A DNA stretch of 64,000 nt from Mycolicibacterium vulneris (GCF_002104765.1 NZ_NCXM01000006.1:161215-225214), one strand, 5' to 3'. Shown: positions 1 to 8,497, numbered from the stretch's first letter. Notes: generated from the sequence alone by a model not told the origin. Numbers and translations: made by a program.

Positions 1-110
1 CGCCAGCAAGAATCCGCCCGATCCCCAAATCCACTGACCCGCCCGGAAACGCTTTGACGGCGGGTGCTAGGCGCACGACGCACGCGACGGCTCTTTGATT
101 AAATGGTGCG

Positions 111-878
111 ATGGCCAGTGTCGTGGAGCCCGCATCGAGCGACGGCGAATTCTCGGCCGGCCGCTTGTCAGGCCTGCCAATCGAATTGGCCGATCTCAGC
201 GATAACGCGTGGAGTTGTCTGGATCAACTCGCTCGGGGATTGCGAGTCGATGAGGCCGACCGGCAATCGACGCTCGATGCCATCGTCGCCTCGGCGACCG
301 CGACGGTCAGCGGGGCCCAGGCCGCCGGCATCAATCTGCTGGACAAACGGAAGTTGGTGCCGCAGGCGGTGCATGGTGACGCGCCGCCCGTCCTGGACAG
401 CCTGCAACAACGGACGGGCAGTGGCCCCTGCATCGACGCGTCGCGCGATCAACAAACCATCGAGATCGCCCACATGCGCGAAGAAGACAGGTGGCCTCGG
501 TTCGCGGACCGCGCGATCGAGCTCGGTGTCCTGTCGATGCTGTGCCTGCCCCTTTGGATCGATGACCGAACGCTCGGCTCGTTGAGCCTCTATGCGGGTG
601 ACCCCGGGGCATTTGATGACACCGCACGCAACCTCGCCCAGCTCTTCGCGACCCACGCCGCGCTGGCGATCGGCGATGCGCAACGGACCACGCGGCTGCG
701 CCAGGCGATGGCCAACCGCGACGTCATCGGCCAGGCAAAGGGCATCCTGATGGAACGGCATCGCATCACCGCCGACGAAGCCCACGATCTGCTGGTGCGA
801 GCCTCAAAGCAGACCAATCGCAAGGTCGTCGACCTCGCCCAAGACCTTGCCGCAACCGGCCAAGTCGTCATCCCGTAG
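111..878 (+). CDS. GAF and ANTAR domain protein (putative RNA-binding antiterminator)
   Basis: The 255-residue protein has a GAF-type sensor domain over roughly residues 50-185. A C-terminal ANTAR domain covers about residues 190-248, with the typical helix after a conserved arginine and the AKGILMERH stretch. ANTAR domains bind paired RNA hairpins and stop transcription termination, and the GAF part would sense a small ligand or redox state. The ATG at 111 fits the family; no strong ribosome site precedes it. The gene stands alone, followed by a convergent membrane protein gene. Its RNA targets and the GAF ligand cannot be read from the sequence. Confidence 0.85.
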   Translation: MASVVEPASSDGEFSAGRLSGLPIELADLSDNAWSCLDQLARGLRVDEADRQSTLDAIVASATATVSGAQAAGINLLDKRKLVPQAVHGDAPPVLDSLQQRTGSGPCIDASRDQQTIEIAHMREEDRWPRFADRAIELGVLSMLCLPLWIDDRTLGSLSLYAGDPGAFDDTARNLAQLFATHAALAIGDAQRTTRLRQAMANRDVIGQAKGILMERHRITADEAHDLLVRASKQTNRKVVDLAQDLAATGQVVIP

Positions 879-978
879 TCACGGTCGTCGCCAACGAGCG
901 GCAGCCGACTACACCACGTCCTCGCCGCGGAACTCGCGGACGTGCCTGATGCGAATCACGTTGCCAGCTCGGCAGACT

Positions 979-1341
979 TCAGAACGCCATGTCGTAGCAG
1001 ACCCACAGCAGCGGGCCGACCAGAATCAATCCCAGCAGGGTGACGCCCCCGACGATCCGCCACGCGATCGTCGAGCGGAAGATCACCGCCGTCACCGCCG
1101 AAGCGGTCGACAAAACGGCCAGAACCGTGGCGATGACGATCTCGGTCCGCGCTGATTGCACGGCGGCTTCGGACAACGGCGGGAAGAAACCGGCCTCCAG
1201 CTTGAACGCCAGAGCGCGGTTGTTTGTCGCCGTCAGCGCTAGAAGGAGTGCGAACATCATCGTCGCCAACCCCAGCAGCGACAGACATGCCCCAAAGATG
1301 TTGCGGTTGGCGGGATCTATCGGACCGGTGTAGTGGGGCAT
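979..1341 (-). CDS. Small membrane protein, function unknown
   Basis: The product is about 120 residues with three hydrophobic segments (near residues 18-40, 66-88 and 94-116), so it is an integral membrane protein. A GTG at 1404 would add 21 residues, but the ATG at 1341 is preferred because a TACGAT -10-like box lies about 16 bases upstream of it and the extension is not hydrophobic. I do not recognise a family. It converges with the GAF-ANTAR gene and is divergent from the GtrA-like gene. Confidence 0.6.
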   Translation of the reverse strand: MPHYTGPIDPANRNIFGACLSLLGLATMMFALLLALTATNNRALAFKLEAGFFPPLSEAAVQSARTEIVIATVLAVLSTASAVTAVIFRSTIAWRIVGGVTLLGLILVGPLLWVCYDMAF

Positions 1342-1435
1342 CTCGTCCACAATCCAGATCGTAGGGTCTCGATCCGCGGCAAAGGGGCGAAGCGAAGGCT
1401 GCACCGTTGACCGCAGTTGGCCGGCTGATCACGTA

Positions 1436-1939
1436 GTGGATACCTGGTCATGTCACCGTGCTGATGTGCGAGGGGAACCGGCGATCGGACAATCACGCCT
1501 GTCCGGCCGGTTCCGCACCTGGTGCGAGGCGTGCGTCGGGTGGTTGCCGTTCGGGCTCGGGGCATTCGTAGCACCGACTTTTGTGGGCTTCTGTGTGATC
1601 AACGGCTTCACCTTCGGCGTCGATGTGACCATCCTCACGGGTTTGCGTGGCGCGCTGGGCCTGCCGGTGCCGATCGCGGTCACGGTTGCCTACGTCTGCG
1701 CGTTCGCGCTCAGCTACGTGCTCAATCGGATGGTCAATTTCCGGTCTCACGCTCCCGTCGGGCCGCAGGTCGCGACCTATGTCGTGGTGGTCGTCGTCAA
1801 TTACCTGGCTTTCATCCTCGGGGTGACCACCGCGCTGACCTCAATTGGAGTGCAGTATCAGCTGTCGCGGCTGGCGGCGGGCGTGTGTGAGGCGGTGTAC
1901 ATGTACAGCGCGATGAGGTGGGTGGTCTTCCGCCGCTGA
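1436..1939 (+). CDS. GtrA-like family membrane protein
   Basis: Four hydrophobic helices in about 125 C-terminal residues, with the internal motif F-x-L-S-Y-V-L-N-R before a VNF turn, match the GtrA/DPMS family. These proteins are thought to help move lipid-linked sugars across the membrane in cell-wall glycan modification. The GTG at 1436 gives 167 residues, and the first 30 or so are hydrophilic and may be over-extended; an internal start is possible. No glycosyltransferase lies next to it, so its partner enzyme is not in this window. Confidence 0.7.
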   Translation: MDTWSCHRADVRGEPAIGQSRLSGRFRTWCEACVGWLPFGLGAFVAPTFVGFCVINGFTFGVDVTILTGLRGALGLPVPIAVTVAYVCAFALSYVLNRMVNFRSHAPVGPQVATYVVVVVVNYLAFILGVTTALTSIGVQYQLSRLAAGVCEAVYMYSAMRWVVFRR

Positions 1940-2021
1940 CCCGCACGGCCGCCCGCACTTGTTGGCCGAGGTGTAGCCCGCGCGTGACCTTCTCGCGACG
2001 GCGGCAAAGGACGCTCGACAC

Positions 2022-2306
2022 GTGATGGTAATCGCGGTCATCGCCGCGCTCGCGGCAGCTGGCTGCATCGGCTACTACTTCGGACGGCGCGCGGCCTCGG
2101 CCCCGTCGAGCTGGAAGAGGCGAACGAGCCGGGTCGCACTGAGCGGGCAGGCCATCAACCTGCTCGCGATGATCACCGCGCGCCGGATCCAGCGGCGCTT
2201 CCGGGTCGAGCGCATCGTCTCCGACGTGGCCGCCAGATACGGGCTGAGAACAGTTGCGCCCCTCCAATTTCGACGCGGCGGAGTGGCGCGGTTGCGGTCC
2301 TATTAA
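2022..2306 (+). CDS. Small single-pass membrane protein, hypothetical
   Basis: The 94-residue product has one N-terminal membrane helix (about residues 2-21) followed by a strongly basic tail with many Arg residues. GTG 2022 and ATG 2025 are equally likely starts. It ends 5 bases before the SDR gene, so the two are probably co-transcribed. No family recognised; the short coding length and codon bias match its neighbours. Confidence 0.5.
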   Translation: MMVIAVIAALAAAGCIGYYFGRRAASAPSSWKRRTSRVALSGQAINLLAMITARRIQRRFRVERIVSDVAARYGLRTVAPLQFRRGGVARLRSY

Positions 2307-2311
2307 GGTGC

Positions 2312-3058
2312 ATGGGCATGGCTGCACTGCGGGACAAAGTGGCGTTGGTGACCGGAGCGTCGTCGGGCCTGGGCGCCGAAACGGCGAAGTTGTTTTCCCG
2401 CGAGGGCGCAACGGTTTTCGGCATCGGTCGTGACGCCAACCGCTTGGCCGACGTTTTCGCCGGCATCGAACACGGCGGGTTCGCGTCGGTGGACATCGGA
2501 GGGGTGCACGCCTGCCGGGACGCGGTCGAGCGGTGCGTCCGTGACTTCGGCGGCCTGGACATCCTCGTCAACGTCGCGGGGCGCCACCAGATGCGCCGGA
2601 CGGAGTCGATGACCGACGACGACTGGGAACAAGACCTTGCGGTCAACCTCAACGGGCCGTTCTACCTGTGCAGGGCGGCGTTGCCTCATCTGCTGGAACG
2701 CGGCGGAAACATCGTCAACGTCAGCTCCATCGCCGGAGTCGAGGGGCAGGCGTATTCGGCCGGCTACTGTGCCGCCAAGCACGGCCTGATCGGCCTCACC
2801 CGTGCGTTGGCGGTGGAGTACACCGCGGATCGGTTGCGCGTCAACGCGGTCTGCCCCGGCGGCATGCTCACGCCGCAGATCGAACAGTTCAGCGCGCCGG
2901 ACAATCCCAACTACGACCTGATCATGCGCACGGCATCGCCGCGCGGAATGATGCAACCCCTCGACGTCGCCAGCGTGATCGCCTTCCTCGCCAGCGATGC
3001 CGCGGGCGCGATTCACGGCGCCGTCTATCGCGTCGACAACGGTAAAGGCGCGGGATAA
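2312..3058 (+). CDS. SDR-family NAD(P)-dependent oxidoreductase
   Basis: A classical short-chain dehydrogenase of 248 residues. It shows the TGASSGLG nucleotide-binding motif (residues 14-21), the NVAG structural motif near 87-90, the catalytic serine in NVSS (138-139) and the YCAAK active-site pair (Tyr152, Lys156). The substrate is not predictable; SDRs of this size reduce ketones or oxidise secondary alcohols on lipids, sterols or xenobiotics. A second in-frame ATG at 2318 could be the true start. It lies directly behind the small membrane protein. Confidence 0.85.
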   Translation: MGMAALRDKVALVTGASSGLGAETAKLFSREGATVFGIGRDANRLADVFAGIEHGGFASVDIGGVHACRDAVERCVRDFGGLDILVNVAGRHQMRRTESMTDDDWEQDLAVNLNGPFYLCRAALPHLLERGGNIVNVSSIAGVEGQAYSAGYCAAKHGLIGLTRALAVEYTADRLRVNAVCPGGMLTPQIEQFSAPDNPNYDLIMRTASPRGMMQPLDVASVIAFLASDAAGAIHGAVYRVDNGKGAG

Positions 3059-3066
3059 CCGGCGGG

Positions 3067-3705
3067 TCACCAGACCAGCGCGTCGAACATTAGCGCGGTG
3101 CCCGCGGCGGTGAACGCCTGATAGACCGGTTCCATGCGCGCGAGCCGCGCGGCGGGTGCAACGGTCATGTGGCGTCCGCCGACGAAGCGGTACGACCAAT
3201 ACAGCGCCACTGCGCCAAATCCCGCCACCCCAACCCAGTTCGCCGCAGCGACCCAGCCCAATGTCGTCGCCCCCGAGGGCGTGTGCTGAGCCGGCAACTG
3301 CATGCCGGGCATGTCCATCATCGCCGAGTCCGGCCGCGAGTGGACGCGTGAGTGAATGCCCCCGCTCATCACCGCGTACATCCACGCCATCGCCGCCATC
3401 ATCGCCGCGTAATACCACGTTTTGAGGCGCTGGCGGGACGGCGATGCGGACCGCACGGCCACCAGCGCAAACCAGACCCCCGCCAGTAGAAAGAAGAGCA
3501 TCGGCCCTATCGCGGGGAGATTCAGGCCAACACGCCACACCATCAAAATCATTGCTACCGACATCACCAGGTGCAGCAGGTGACTGACCCGGCACACCCA
3601 TCGATCACGTTGTGCGACAGCGAGGTACGCATACATCGTTATGCTGACACCGAAAAGAATGGTGACCGCGCAACGGAACGGTATTTCGCCGAGCATCAAA
3701 TGCAA
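3067..3705 (-). CDS. DUF5134 membrane protein, probably copper-responsive
   Basis: The 212-residue polytopic protein has about six hydrophobic segments and matches the actinobacterial DUF5134 pattern. The loop at residues 118-141 is rich in possible copper ligands: H118, H122, M129, M130, M132, M135 and H141, with a core reading MMDMPGM. The ATG at 3705 lies 55 bases below a perfect TACCC-N5-GGGTA palindrome, the box described for the copper repressor RicR. Met- and His-rich loops plus a RicR-type box point to copper handling at the membrane. This is inference, since no member of the family is functionally proven to my knowledge. Confidence 0.75.
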   Translation of the reverse strand: MHLMLGEIPFRCAVTILFGVSITMYAYLAVAQRDRWVCRVSHLLHLVMSVAMILMVWRVGLNLPAIGPMLFFLLAGVWFALVAVRSASPSRQRLKTWYYAAMMAAMAWMYAVMSGGIHSRVHSRPDSAMMDMPGMQLPAQHTPSGATTLGWVAAANWVGVAGFGAVALYWSYRFVGGRHMTVAPAARLARMEPVYQAFTAAGTALMFDALVW

Positions 3706-3759
3706 CCCCGTGCCCTGGCGAATGCCGCCTGCTGTACCGCCGCGCCCATGGCGCTACCG

Positions 3760-3774
3760 TACCCCTACGGGGTA
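3760..3774. promoter_or_regulatory. RicR-like copper operator (TACCC-N5-GGGTA)
   Basis: The 15-base stretch TACCCCTACGGGGTA is an exact TACCC-N5-GGGTA palindrome, the pattern reported for genes of the mycobacterial copper-sensing repressor RicR. It sits 55 bases upstream of the DUF5134 start and overlaps where its promoter should be. Copper would release the repressor and switch the gene on. Confidence 0.65.
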
Positions 3775-3943
3775 TTTGAGCCAACCATAGTCCGGGAATG
3801 TCGACAACGGGCCGGCAATCCAGCCTGTGTACCCGGCGCGGTAACGGTTCGGGCACGTTTCAATCACCCCTCGACACGTCGTGCGGCACCACGCCTGTCG
3901 TGGTTGACAATTCGGGGCATGACGCAATCGCGGGAGTCCGACG

Positions 3944-5377
3944 ATGGCGCGTGAATTCTCGCGGCAGACGTTTCTGCGCGGCGCCGTCGGCGCGTTGGCC
4001 ACCGGAGCCGTCCTCGGCGCACCCCGGGTCGCCGCCGATCCAAGGGCTACCGGTTGGGAGGGTCTGTCCACCGCCCTCGGCGGGAAGGTCCTGCTTCCCG
4101 ATAGTCCCCAATTCGCCGGGGCCAAGCAGGTTTTCAACACCAACTACAATGGGCTGACACCCGCGGCGGTAGTCACTCCGACATCGGCGGCCGACGTGCA
4201 GAAGGCGATGGCCTTCGCCGCCGCGCACAACCTCAAGGTCGCCCCGCGCAGCGGCGGGCACTCCTACATCGGCGCGTCGACCGCCAACGGCGCCATGGTG
4301 CTGGACCTGCGCCAGCTGCCCGGCGATGCCAATTACGACGCCGCCACCGGCCAGGTGACGGTGACGCCGGCGACCAGCCTGTACACGATGCACCGGACGC
4401 TCGCCGCGGTCGGCCGCGGCGTCCCAACCGGCACCTGCCCGTCGGTCGGCGCCGCGGGACACGCGCTCGGCGGCGGCATGGGAGCCCAATCCCGGCACGC
4501 CGGCCTGCTCTGCGATCAGTTGACGTCGGCGTCGGTGGTGCTGCCCAGTGGCCAGGCGGTCACTGCGTCCGCCGCCAGCAACCCGGACCTGTTCTGGGCA
4601 CTGCGCGGCGGCGGTGGCGGCAACATCGGCGTGACGACCTCGCTGACCTTCGCCACGTTCCCCACCAAGGACGTCGACGTCGTCAACCTCAACTTCCCGC
4701 CACAGTCGTTCGCGCAGGTCCTCGTCGGTTGGCAGAACTGGCTTCGCACCGCCGACCGCAACAGCTGGGCGCTGGCGGACGCCACCGTCGACCCGATGGG
4801 CGTGCATTGCCGGATCCTGGCGACCTGCCCGGCCGGGTCGGGCAACAGCGCTGCGGCCGCGATCACCCAGGCGGTGGGACTGCAGCCGTCGGGTATCGAG
4901 AACCACACCTTTAACTACATGGACCTGGTGAATTATCTGGCCGTCGGCAACCTCAACCCGTCACCGCTCGGTTACGTCGGAGGATCCGACGTCTTCGCCA
5001 CGGTCAACGCGGGGGTGGCGCAGGGGATCGCCTCGGCGGTCAATGCCTTTCCCCGCGGCGCCGGCCGAATGCTGGCCATCATGCACGCGATGGACGGCGC
5101 CCTCGCCACGGTGGCGCCCGGCGCCACCGCGTTTCCATGGCGCCGGCAATCGGCGCTGGTGCAGTGGTACGTGGAGACGGGCGACCCCGCGGCCGCGACC
5201 AGCTGGCTCAACACGGCACATCAAGCCGTGCAACAGTATTCGGTCGGCGGCTACGTGAATTACATCGAGGCCAACCAGCCGCCGTCGCGTTACTTCGGTC
5301 CGAACCTGTCCCGGCTGAGCGCCGTACGGCAGAAATATGATCCCGGCCGCGTCATGTACTCGGGGCTGAACTACTAG
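3944..5377 (+). CDS. FAD-binding oxidoreductase, berberine-bridge type (BBE), exported
   Basis: The 477-residue protein carries an N-terminal export signal (SRQTFLRG then a hydrophobic stretch ending ARVAA-like near residue 31). It resembles a Tat signal but with R-Q in place of the R-R pair. The FAD_binding_4 domain has RSGGH with His106, and a GTCPSVG segment has Cys165; these are the two positions used for double covalent FAD attachment in BBE-like enzymes. The C-terminal BBE element (YVNYIEAN, then YFGPN and KYDP near the end) is present. Such enzymes oxidise sugars, alcohols or aromatic compounds with O2. The substrate is unknown. Confidence 0.85.
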   Translation: MAREFSRQTFLRGAVGALATGAVLGAPRVAADPRATGWEGLSTALGGKVLLPDSPQFAGAKQVFNTNYNGLTPAAVVTPTSAADVQKAMAFAAAHNLKVAPRSGGHSYIGASTANGAMVLDLRQLPGDANYDAATGQVTVTPATSLYTMHRTLAAVGRGVPTGTCPSVGAAGHALGGGMGAQSRHAGLLCDQLTSASVVLPSGQAVTASAASNPDLFWALRGGGGGNIGVTTSLTFATFPTKDVDVVNLNFPPQSFAQVLVGWQNWLRTADRNSWALADATVDPMGVHCRILATCPAGSGNSAAAAITQAVGLQPSGIENHTFNYMDLVNYLAVGNLNPSPLGYVGGSDVFATVNAGVAQGIASAVNAFPRGAGRMLAIMHAMDGALATVAPGATAFPWRRQSALVQWYVETGDPAAATSWLNTAHQAVQQYSVGGYVNYIEANQPPSRYFGPNLSRLSAVRQKYDPGRVMYSGLNY

Positions 5378-5426
5378 CCGGCAAACGCCCCGCGAACGCG
5401 GCTGTCGTGGGCGGCTGACACCCGAC

Positions 5427-5452
5427 GGTTAGCCTGGCTTCGCACTGGGTAC
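5427..5452 (+). promoter_or_regulatory. Possible SigF-like promoter (GGTTA-N15-GGGTAC)
   Basis: GGTTA at 5427-5431 and GGGTAC at 5447-5452 are 15 bases apart. This resembles the mycobacterial SigF pattern GGTTT-N15-17-GGGTAT, with a weaker last base. It sits 37 bases upstream of the zinc-ribbon gene start. Confidence 0.35.
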
Positions 5453-5488
5453 TTCCAGTATGTCTATGGCGAGTTAAGGGGTTGGCGA

Positions 5489-5659
5489 ATGGCAATCGAG
5501 CACGGTCGTGCACGGTGCCCGCGTTGCATGGCGTGGGCGCAGTACCAGTTTCTTGAGCGCGACGACGACAAGCTCGAGTATCAGGTGCATTGCGATGCGT
5601 GCGGGAACCTGTATTCCGAGGTGACCATCGCGTCGTCGGTGACCACCCCGGCCGCCTGA
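5489..5659 (+). CDS. Small zinc-ribbon protein (56 residues)
   Basis: An ATG at 5489 opens a 56-residue reading frame ending at TGA 5657-5659. It holds two CxxC pairs, CPRC (residues 10-13) and CDAC (35-38), spaced as in a zinc ribbon, with aromatic and charged residues between. AAGGGG about 7 bases upstream is a good ribosome site. Its function is unknown; zinc ribbons of this size often bind nucleic acid or act as partners of larger proteins. It lies between the flavoenzyme and the Crp-type regulator. Confidence 0.7.
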   Translation: MAIEHGRARCPRCMAWAQYQFLERDDDKLEYQVHCDACGNLYSEVTIASSVTTPAA

Positions 5660-5822
5660 ATGGCTCGCCCGGCTCTCGTTCCGCGCTAAGGCGGCGGGCG
5701 CGACCTGCTACGTTACGGAACCGCGCCCTGGTGTAAGGTCTGGACCGCGAGCCAAGACGCCCCCACTCTGGAGCAGCGCCTAGTGCGCGCAACGCCGTGC
5801 GAACAGCGTTGAAAGGGGCGGC

Positions 5823-6500
5823 GTGAACGAGGTATTGGCGCGAGCCGGCATCTTCCAGGGGATCGCTCCCGATGCGGTCGACGCGTTGGCTCGACACCTG
5901 CAGCACGCATCGTTCCCGCGTAGGCGAACCGTCTTCGTCGAAGGCGAGCCCGGTGACGACCTTTACGTAATCCTGTCGGGCTCGGTGAAGATTCGTCATC
6001 AGACGACCGACGGTCGCGAAACCGTCTTCGCGGTGCTGGGCCCCGGGGACGTGTTCGGTGAGCTTGCGCTGTTCGATCCCGGCCCGCGAACCTCGACGGT
6101 GATCACCCTGACCGAGGTGGAAGCCGTGCGGATGGACCGGCACGCGTTGCGGACCTGGATCGTCGAACGCCCCGAAATCGCCGAGCAGCTGTTGCGGGTG
6201 TTGGCACGCCGACTTCGGCACACCAACAACACGCTGTGCGACCTGATCTTCACCGACGTCCCCGCCCGGGTGGCCAAGCAAATCCTCGATCTGGCAATGC
6301 GATTCGGTACCAACAACGGCGGCTCGGTGCTGGTCGAGCACCACCTCACGCAGAAGGAGCTCGCGCAACTCGTGGGGTCGTCGCGTGAAACGGTCAATAA
6401 GGCGTTATCGGACTTCACCCAACGCGGATGGATCCGGCAACAGGGCAGGGCCCTCATCATCGACCAACCCGCGAAGTTGGCCCGCCGCGCAAGGGCTTAA
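5823..6500 (+). CDS. Crp/Fnr-family cAMP-responsive regulator, Crp-like
   Basis: The 225-residue protein has a cyclic-nucleotide-binding domain (residues 1-120) with the pocket FGELALFDPGPRTST; Gly79, Glu80 and Arg89 are the expected cAMP contacts. A dimer helix and a winged HTH with TQKELAQLVGSSRETVNKAL (about 176-195) follow. Length and wording closely follow M. tuberculosis Crp (Rv3676), but several substitutions suggest a paralogue like the second Crp of M. smegmatis. It should bind DNA as a cAMP-modulated dimer. The GTG start is preceded by GAAAGGGG. The neighbourhood does not settle orthologue versus paralogue. Confidence 0.85.
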   Translation: MNEVLARAGIFQGIAPDAVDALARHLQHASFPRRRTVFVEGEPGDDLYVILSGSVKIRHQTTDGRETVFAVLGPGDVFGELALFDPGPRTSTVITLTEVEAVRMDRHALRTWIVERPEIAEQLLRVLARRLRHTNNTLCDLIFTDVPARVAKQILDLAMRFGTNNGGSVLVEHHLTQKELAQLVGSSRETVNKALSDFTQRGWIRQQGRALIIDQPAKLARRARA

Positions 6501-6728
6501 CGCCCCGCGTGACCCAAGGGAACGGGCGCCGGCATCAACACGATCGTCCACGCGTCCGGGTCGAGAAACGCGATCGCACCGTTGCGGCCCCACCACGGGT
6601 TGTCGAGCACGACCTGCTCGGCTGTAGAACTCGACTATTCGCTCCAGCCGCGCCGTGGGGCGGGCCACCCGCACCTGCACGGCGGGCATCGCCGCCGGCC
6701 ATGAACCGACACTCGGCATCTCAGGCAT
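6497..6728 (-). pseudogene. VOC/glyoxalase-family remnant, internally deleted and frameshifted
   Basis: The N-terminal part reads as a VOC protein (PAVQVRVARPTARLERIVEFY). The C-terminal part (DNPWWGRNGAIAFLDPD and then WTIVLMP) is also VOC-like but lies in another frame. The break comes right after EFYSRA. Most of the middle (roughly 60-70 residues expected in this family) is missing, so the metal-binding core cannot form. The end overlaps the stop codon of the Crp-like gene on the other strand. Confidence 0.65.
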
Positions 6729-6765
6729 CTGACCCCTTTTCCGAACGTGTAGCCCAGTTCACGCC

Positions 6766-7725
6766 CTAGGTGATCGACCAGAACTCCAGCAGGGTCCGCA
6801 ACGTCGCCACCAGGGGGAGCGGTTGGTCCAGCATCGGATGGTGGCCGGCCAGGGCCAACTCCACGAAGGGGCCACGCAGCTGAAGCAGGGAACGGATGCG
6901 TTCGGCCATCTCGGGCGGCACCAATCCGGCTTCGCAGCGCAAATACCCGACGCGGCAACGCATCGCGGCCAGCATGGTCTCTAACGACTCCTCGTCGGGG
7001 GGCATCGGATCGAAAACCTCACCGCCGAAGATCGCCGGGTCGAACTTCCAAATCCATCCTTCGTCGGTTCTGCGCACCGACTCGCCCGCGATGTGCTGTC
7101 GGACGTAGGGCAGGATCAACTCCTGCGAGGGCACGGCGGTAAAGCGGGCCAGGATCTCATCTTTCGTCCGGTAATGGTTGTGATTGCGCCTACGTAATCG
7201 CCCCTCCTCCGGCGCGCGCTCCCACAACGGCGAGTCGATGACCAGCATGCTGTTGATCTGCTGGCTGTAGTGCATCGCCGCCGTGGACACCACCCAGCCG
7301 CCCATGCTGTGGCCGATGATCGTCGGCCGCCCGGCGGGCCCGGCGGCTGCTGCGGCCGCCATCACTTCGCTCGCCCAGACTCGCAGGTCGTAACTGCCAC
7401 GTGCTTCGCTGTCGCCGTGCCCGGACAGATCCGGGGCGATCACCCGATGGGTGCGGGAAAAGAATGGCGCGACGTGATCCCACCACCCTGAATGCGCTCC
7501 GCCACCGTGGACGAGCACCACCGGCGGTTGATCAGCATCGCCCCAGACGCGCAGGTGTATGCGGCAACCGTCGACGTCGACGTCACAGTGGTCCGGCTTG
7601 TGATCGAGCGCTGTGGTGAACCAGGATGGTGTAACAGGTATCTGGTGCGAGCGGGAAAACAGTTTTCCGACCTCCTGAGGATTCAAACGCTTTGTCTTGA
7701 CCCAGGTTTGGCTCGCCGTGGCCAA
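6766..7725 (-). CDS. Alpha/beta hydrolase
   Basis: The 319-residue protein has the oxyanion-hole motif HGGG (73-76), the nucleophile elbow GHSMGG (Ser140), a PDLSGHG strand-turn typical of epoxide hydrolase/esterase-like members, and a C-terminal catalytic His in LAGHHPM. The start codon appears to be TTG at 7725; no ATG or GTG in frame gives a full N-terminus. It lies 31 bases behind the deazaflavin-type gene and is probably in one operon with it. Substrate unknown. Confidence 0.8.
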   Translation of the reverse strand: MATASQTWVKTKRLNPQEVGKLFSRSHQIPVTPSWFTTALDHKPDHCDVDVDGCRIHLRVWGDADQPPVVLVHGGGAHSGWWDHVAPFFSRTHRVIAPDLSGHGDSEARGSYDLRVWASEVMAAAAAAGPAGRPTIIGHSMGGWVVSTAAMHYSQQINSMLVIDSPLWERAPEEGRLRRRNHNHYRTKDEILARFTAVPSQELILPYVRQHIAGESVRRTDEGWIWKFDPAIFGGEVFDPMPPDEESLETMLAAMRCRVGYLRCEAGLVPPEMAERIRSLLQLRGPFVELALAGHHPMLDQPLPLVATLRTLLEFWSIT

Positions 7726-7756
7726 TAGCGGTCCGCCTGGGCGGGGAAGGTGGAAT

Positions 7757-8125
7757 TCACGAATTCGTCTCGGCCGGCCGCACTGTGACGGTTACCGCTC
7801 CCTTTTCGTCTCGGGTGGCGACGGCGTGTCCGGCGCGCTCGGTTTCGTCAAGCCGCAACGTCAGCGGCCCACCGGCGTCGAGGAAGTTGCGCCACCACGT
7901 CTTAGCGTCGGGCATGTTGACGCTGATGACGATGTCGCCGCCGGAACGGCGATAGGCCACCGGAATGCTGTACGTGCGTCCGGAGCGCCGCCCCGTGTAG
8001 GTCAGCATCGTGATGTTGCGATTGATCAGCCGGCCGAAGCGGCGCGACTTCGCCAGAGCGGCTATCGGCGCATTGAAAACGGGCGCGGCTCGCATCAGGA
8101 GGCGGCCGAGGTTGTTGGGACTCAC
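7757..8125 (-). CDS. Nitroreductase/DUF385 family deazaflavin-dependent protein
   Basis: The 122-residue protein follows the split-barrel pattern of F420-dependent Ddn-like proteins: TYTGRRSGRTYSIPV is the F420-phosphate contact region, then VISVNMPDAKTWWRNF and the closing strands. Members reduce quinones or nitro groups with F420H2, or bind other flavins. It heads an apparent two-gene operon with the alpha/beta hydrolase. Electron acceptor unknown. Confidence 0.75.
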   Translation of the reverse strand: MSPNNLGRLLMRAAPVFNAPIAALAKSRRFGRLINRNITMLTYTGRRSGRTYSIPVAYRRSGGDIVISVNMPDAKTWWRNFLDAGGPLTLRLDETERAGHAVATRDEKGAVTVTVRPAETNS

Positions 8126-8254
8126 GTTGAAAGTATCGCAGCAAATTCCGCCGAGTAGTCGACCGTTGGAATTCGACGTGATGTCGCCCCGCCACCCGTG
8201 CAGGTAGCATCCGGCGCGGATGCTCCAGCGGCTGCCATAAACGAAGAAGAGGGC

Positions 8255-8497
8255 CTCGGACCGACGCTGGTACTAGGCCTATTCGCCGGCGTGCTGGCCG
8301 ATCTGTTCGACCGGCGGCGGTTGCTGTTTGTGCTGCAGTCGTACGCGGTGCTGGTGGCCCTGGCGTTGGCGGTCCTGACCTACCAAGGCCGCATGACCCC
8401 GACGTCGCTGCCGATGTTCACCGTGGCCATCGGGTGCGCGTCCGCACTGGCCGGGCCGGCCTGGCAGGCGATCCATCCCGCCCGCCTGCGGCCAAGA
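8255..8497 (+). pseudogene. MFS_3-type transporter remnant
   Basis: About 81 residues (LVLGLFAGVLADLFDRRRLL through GPAWQAIHPARL) match an internal stretch of MFS_3/EntS-like transporters, including the D-x-x-D-R-R-R loop between helices 2 and 3. The first helices and the last eight or so are absent. The frame then runs into unrelated sequence and stops at 8590, inside the start region of the next gene. It is a decayed transporter fragment. Confidence 0.65.

Noticed and set aside
2303..3601. Long minus-strand open frame of 432 codons across the SDR gene
   Set aside because: It is a GC-rich shadow: Arg/Gly/Ala-rich translation without any domain, opposite a clear SDR gene.
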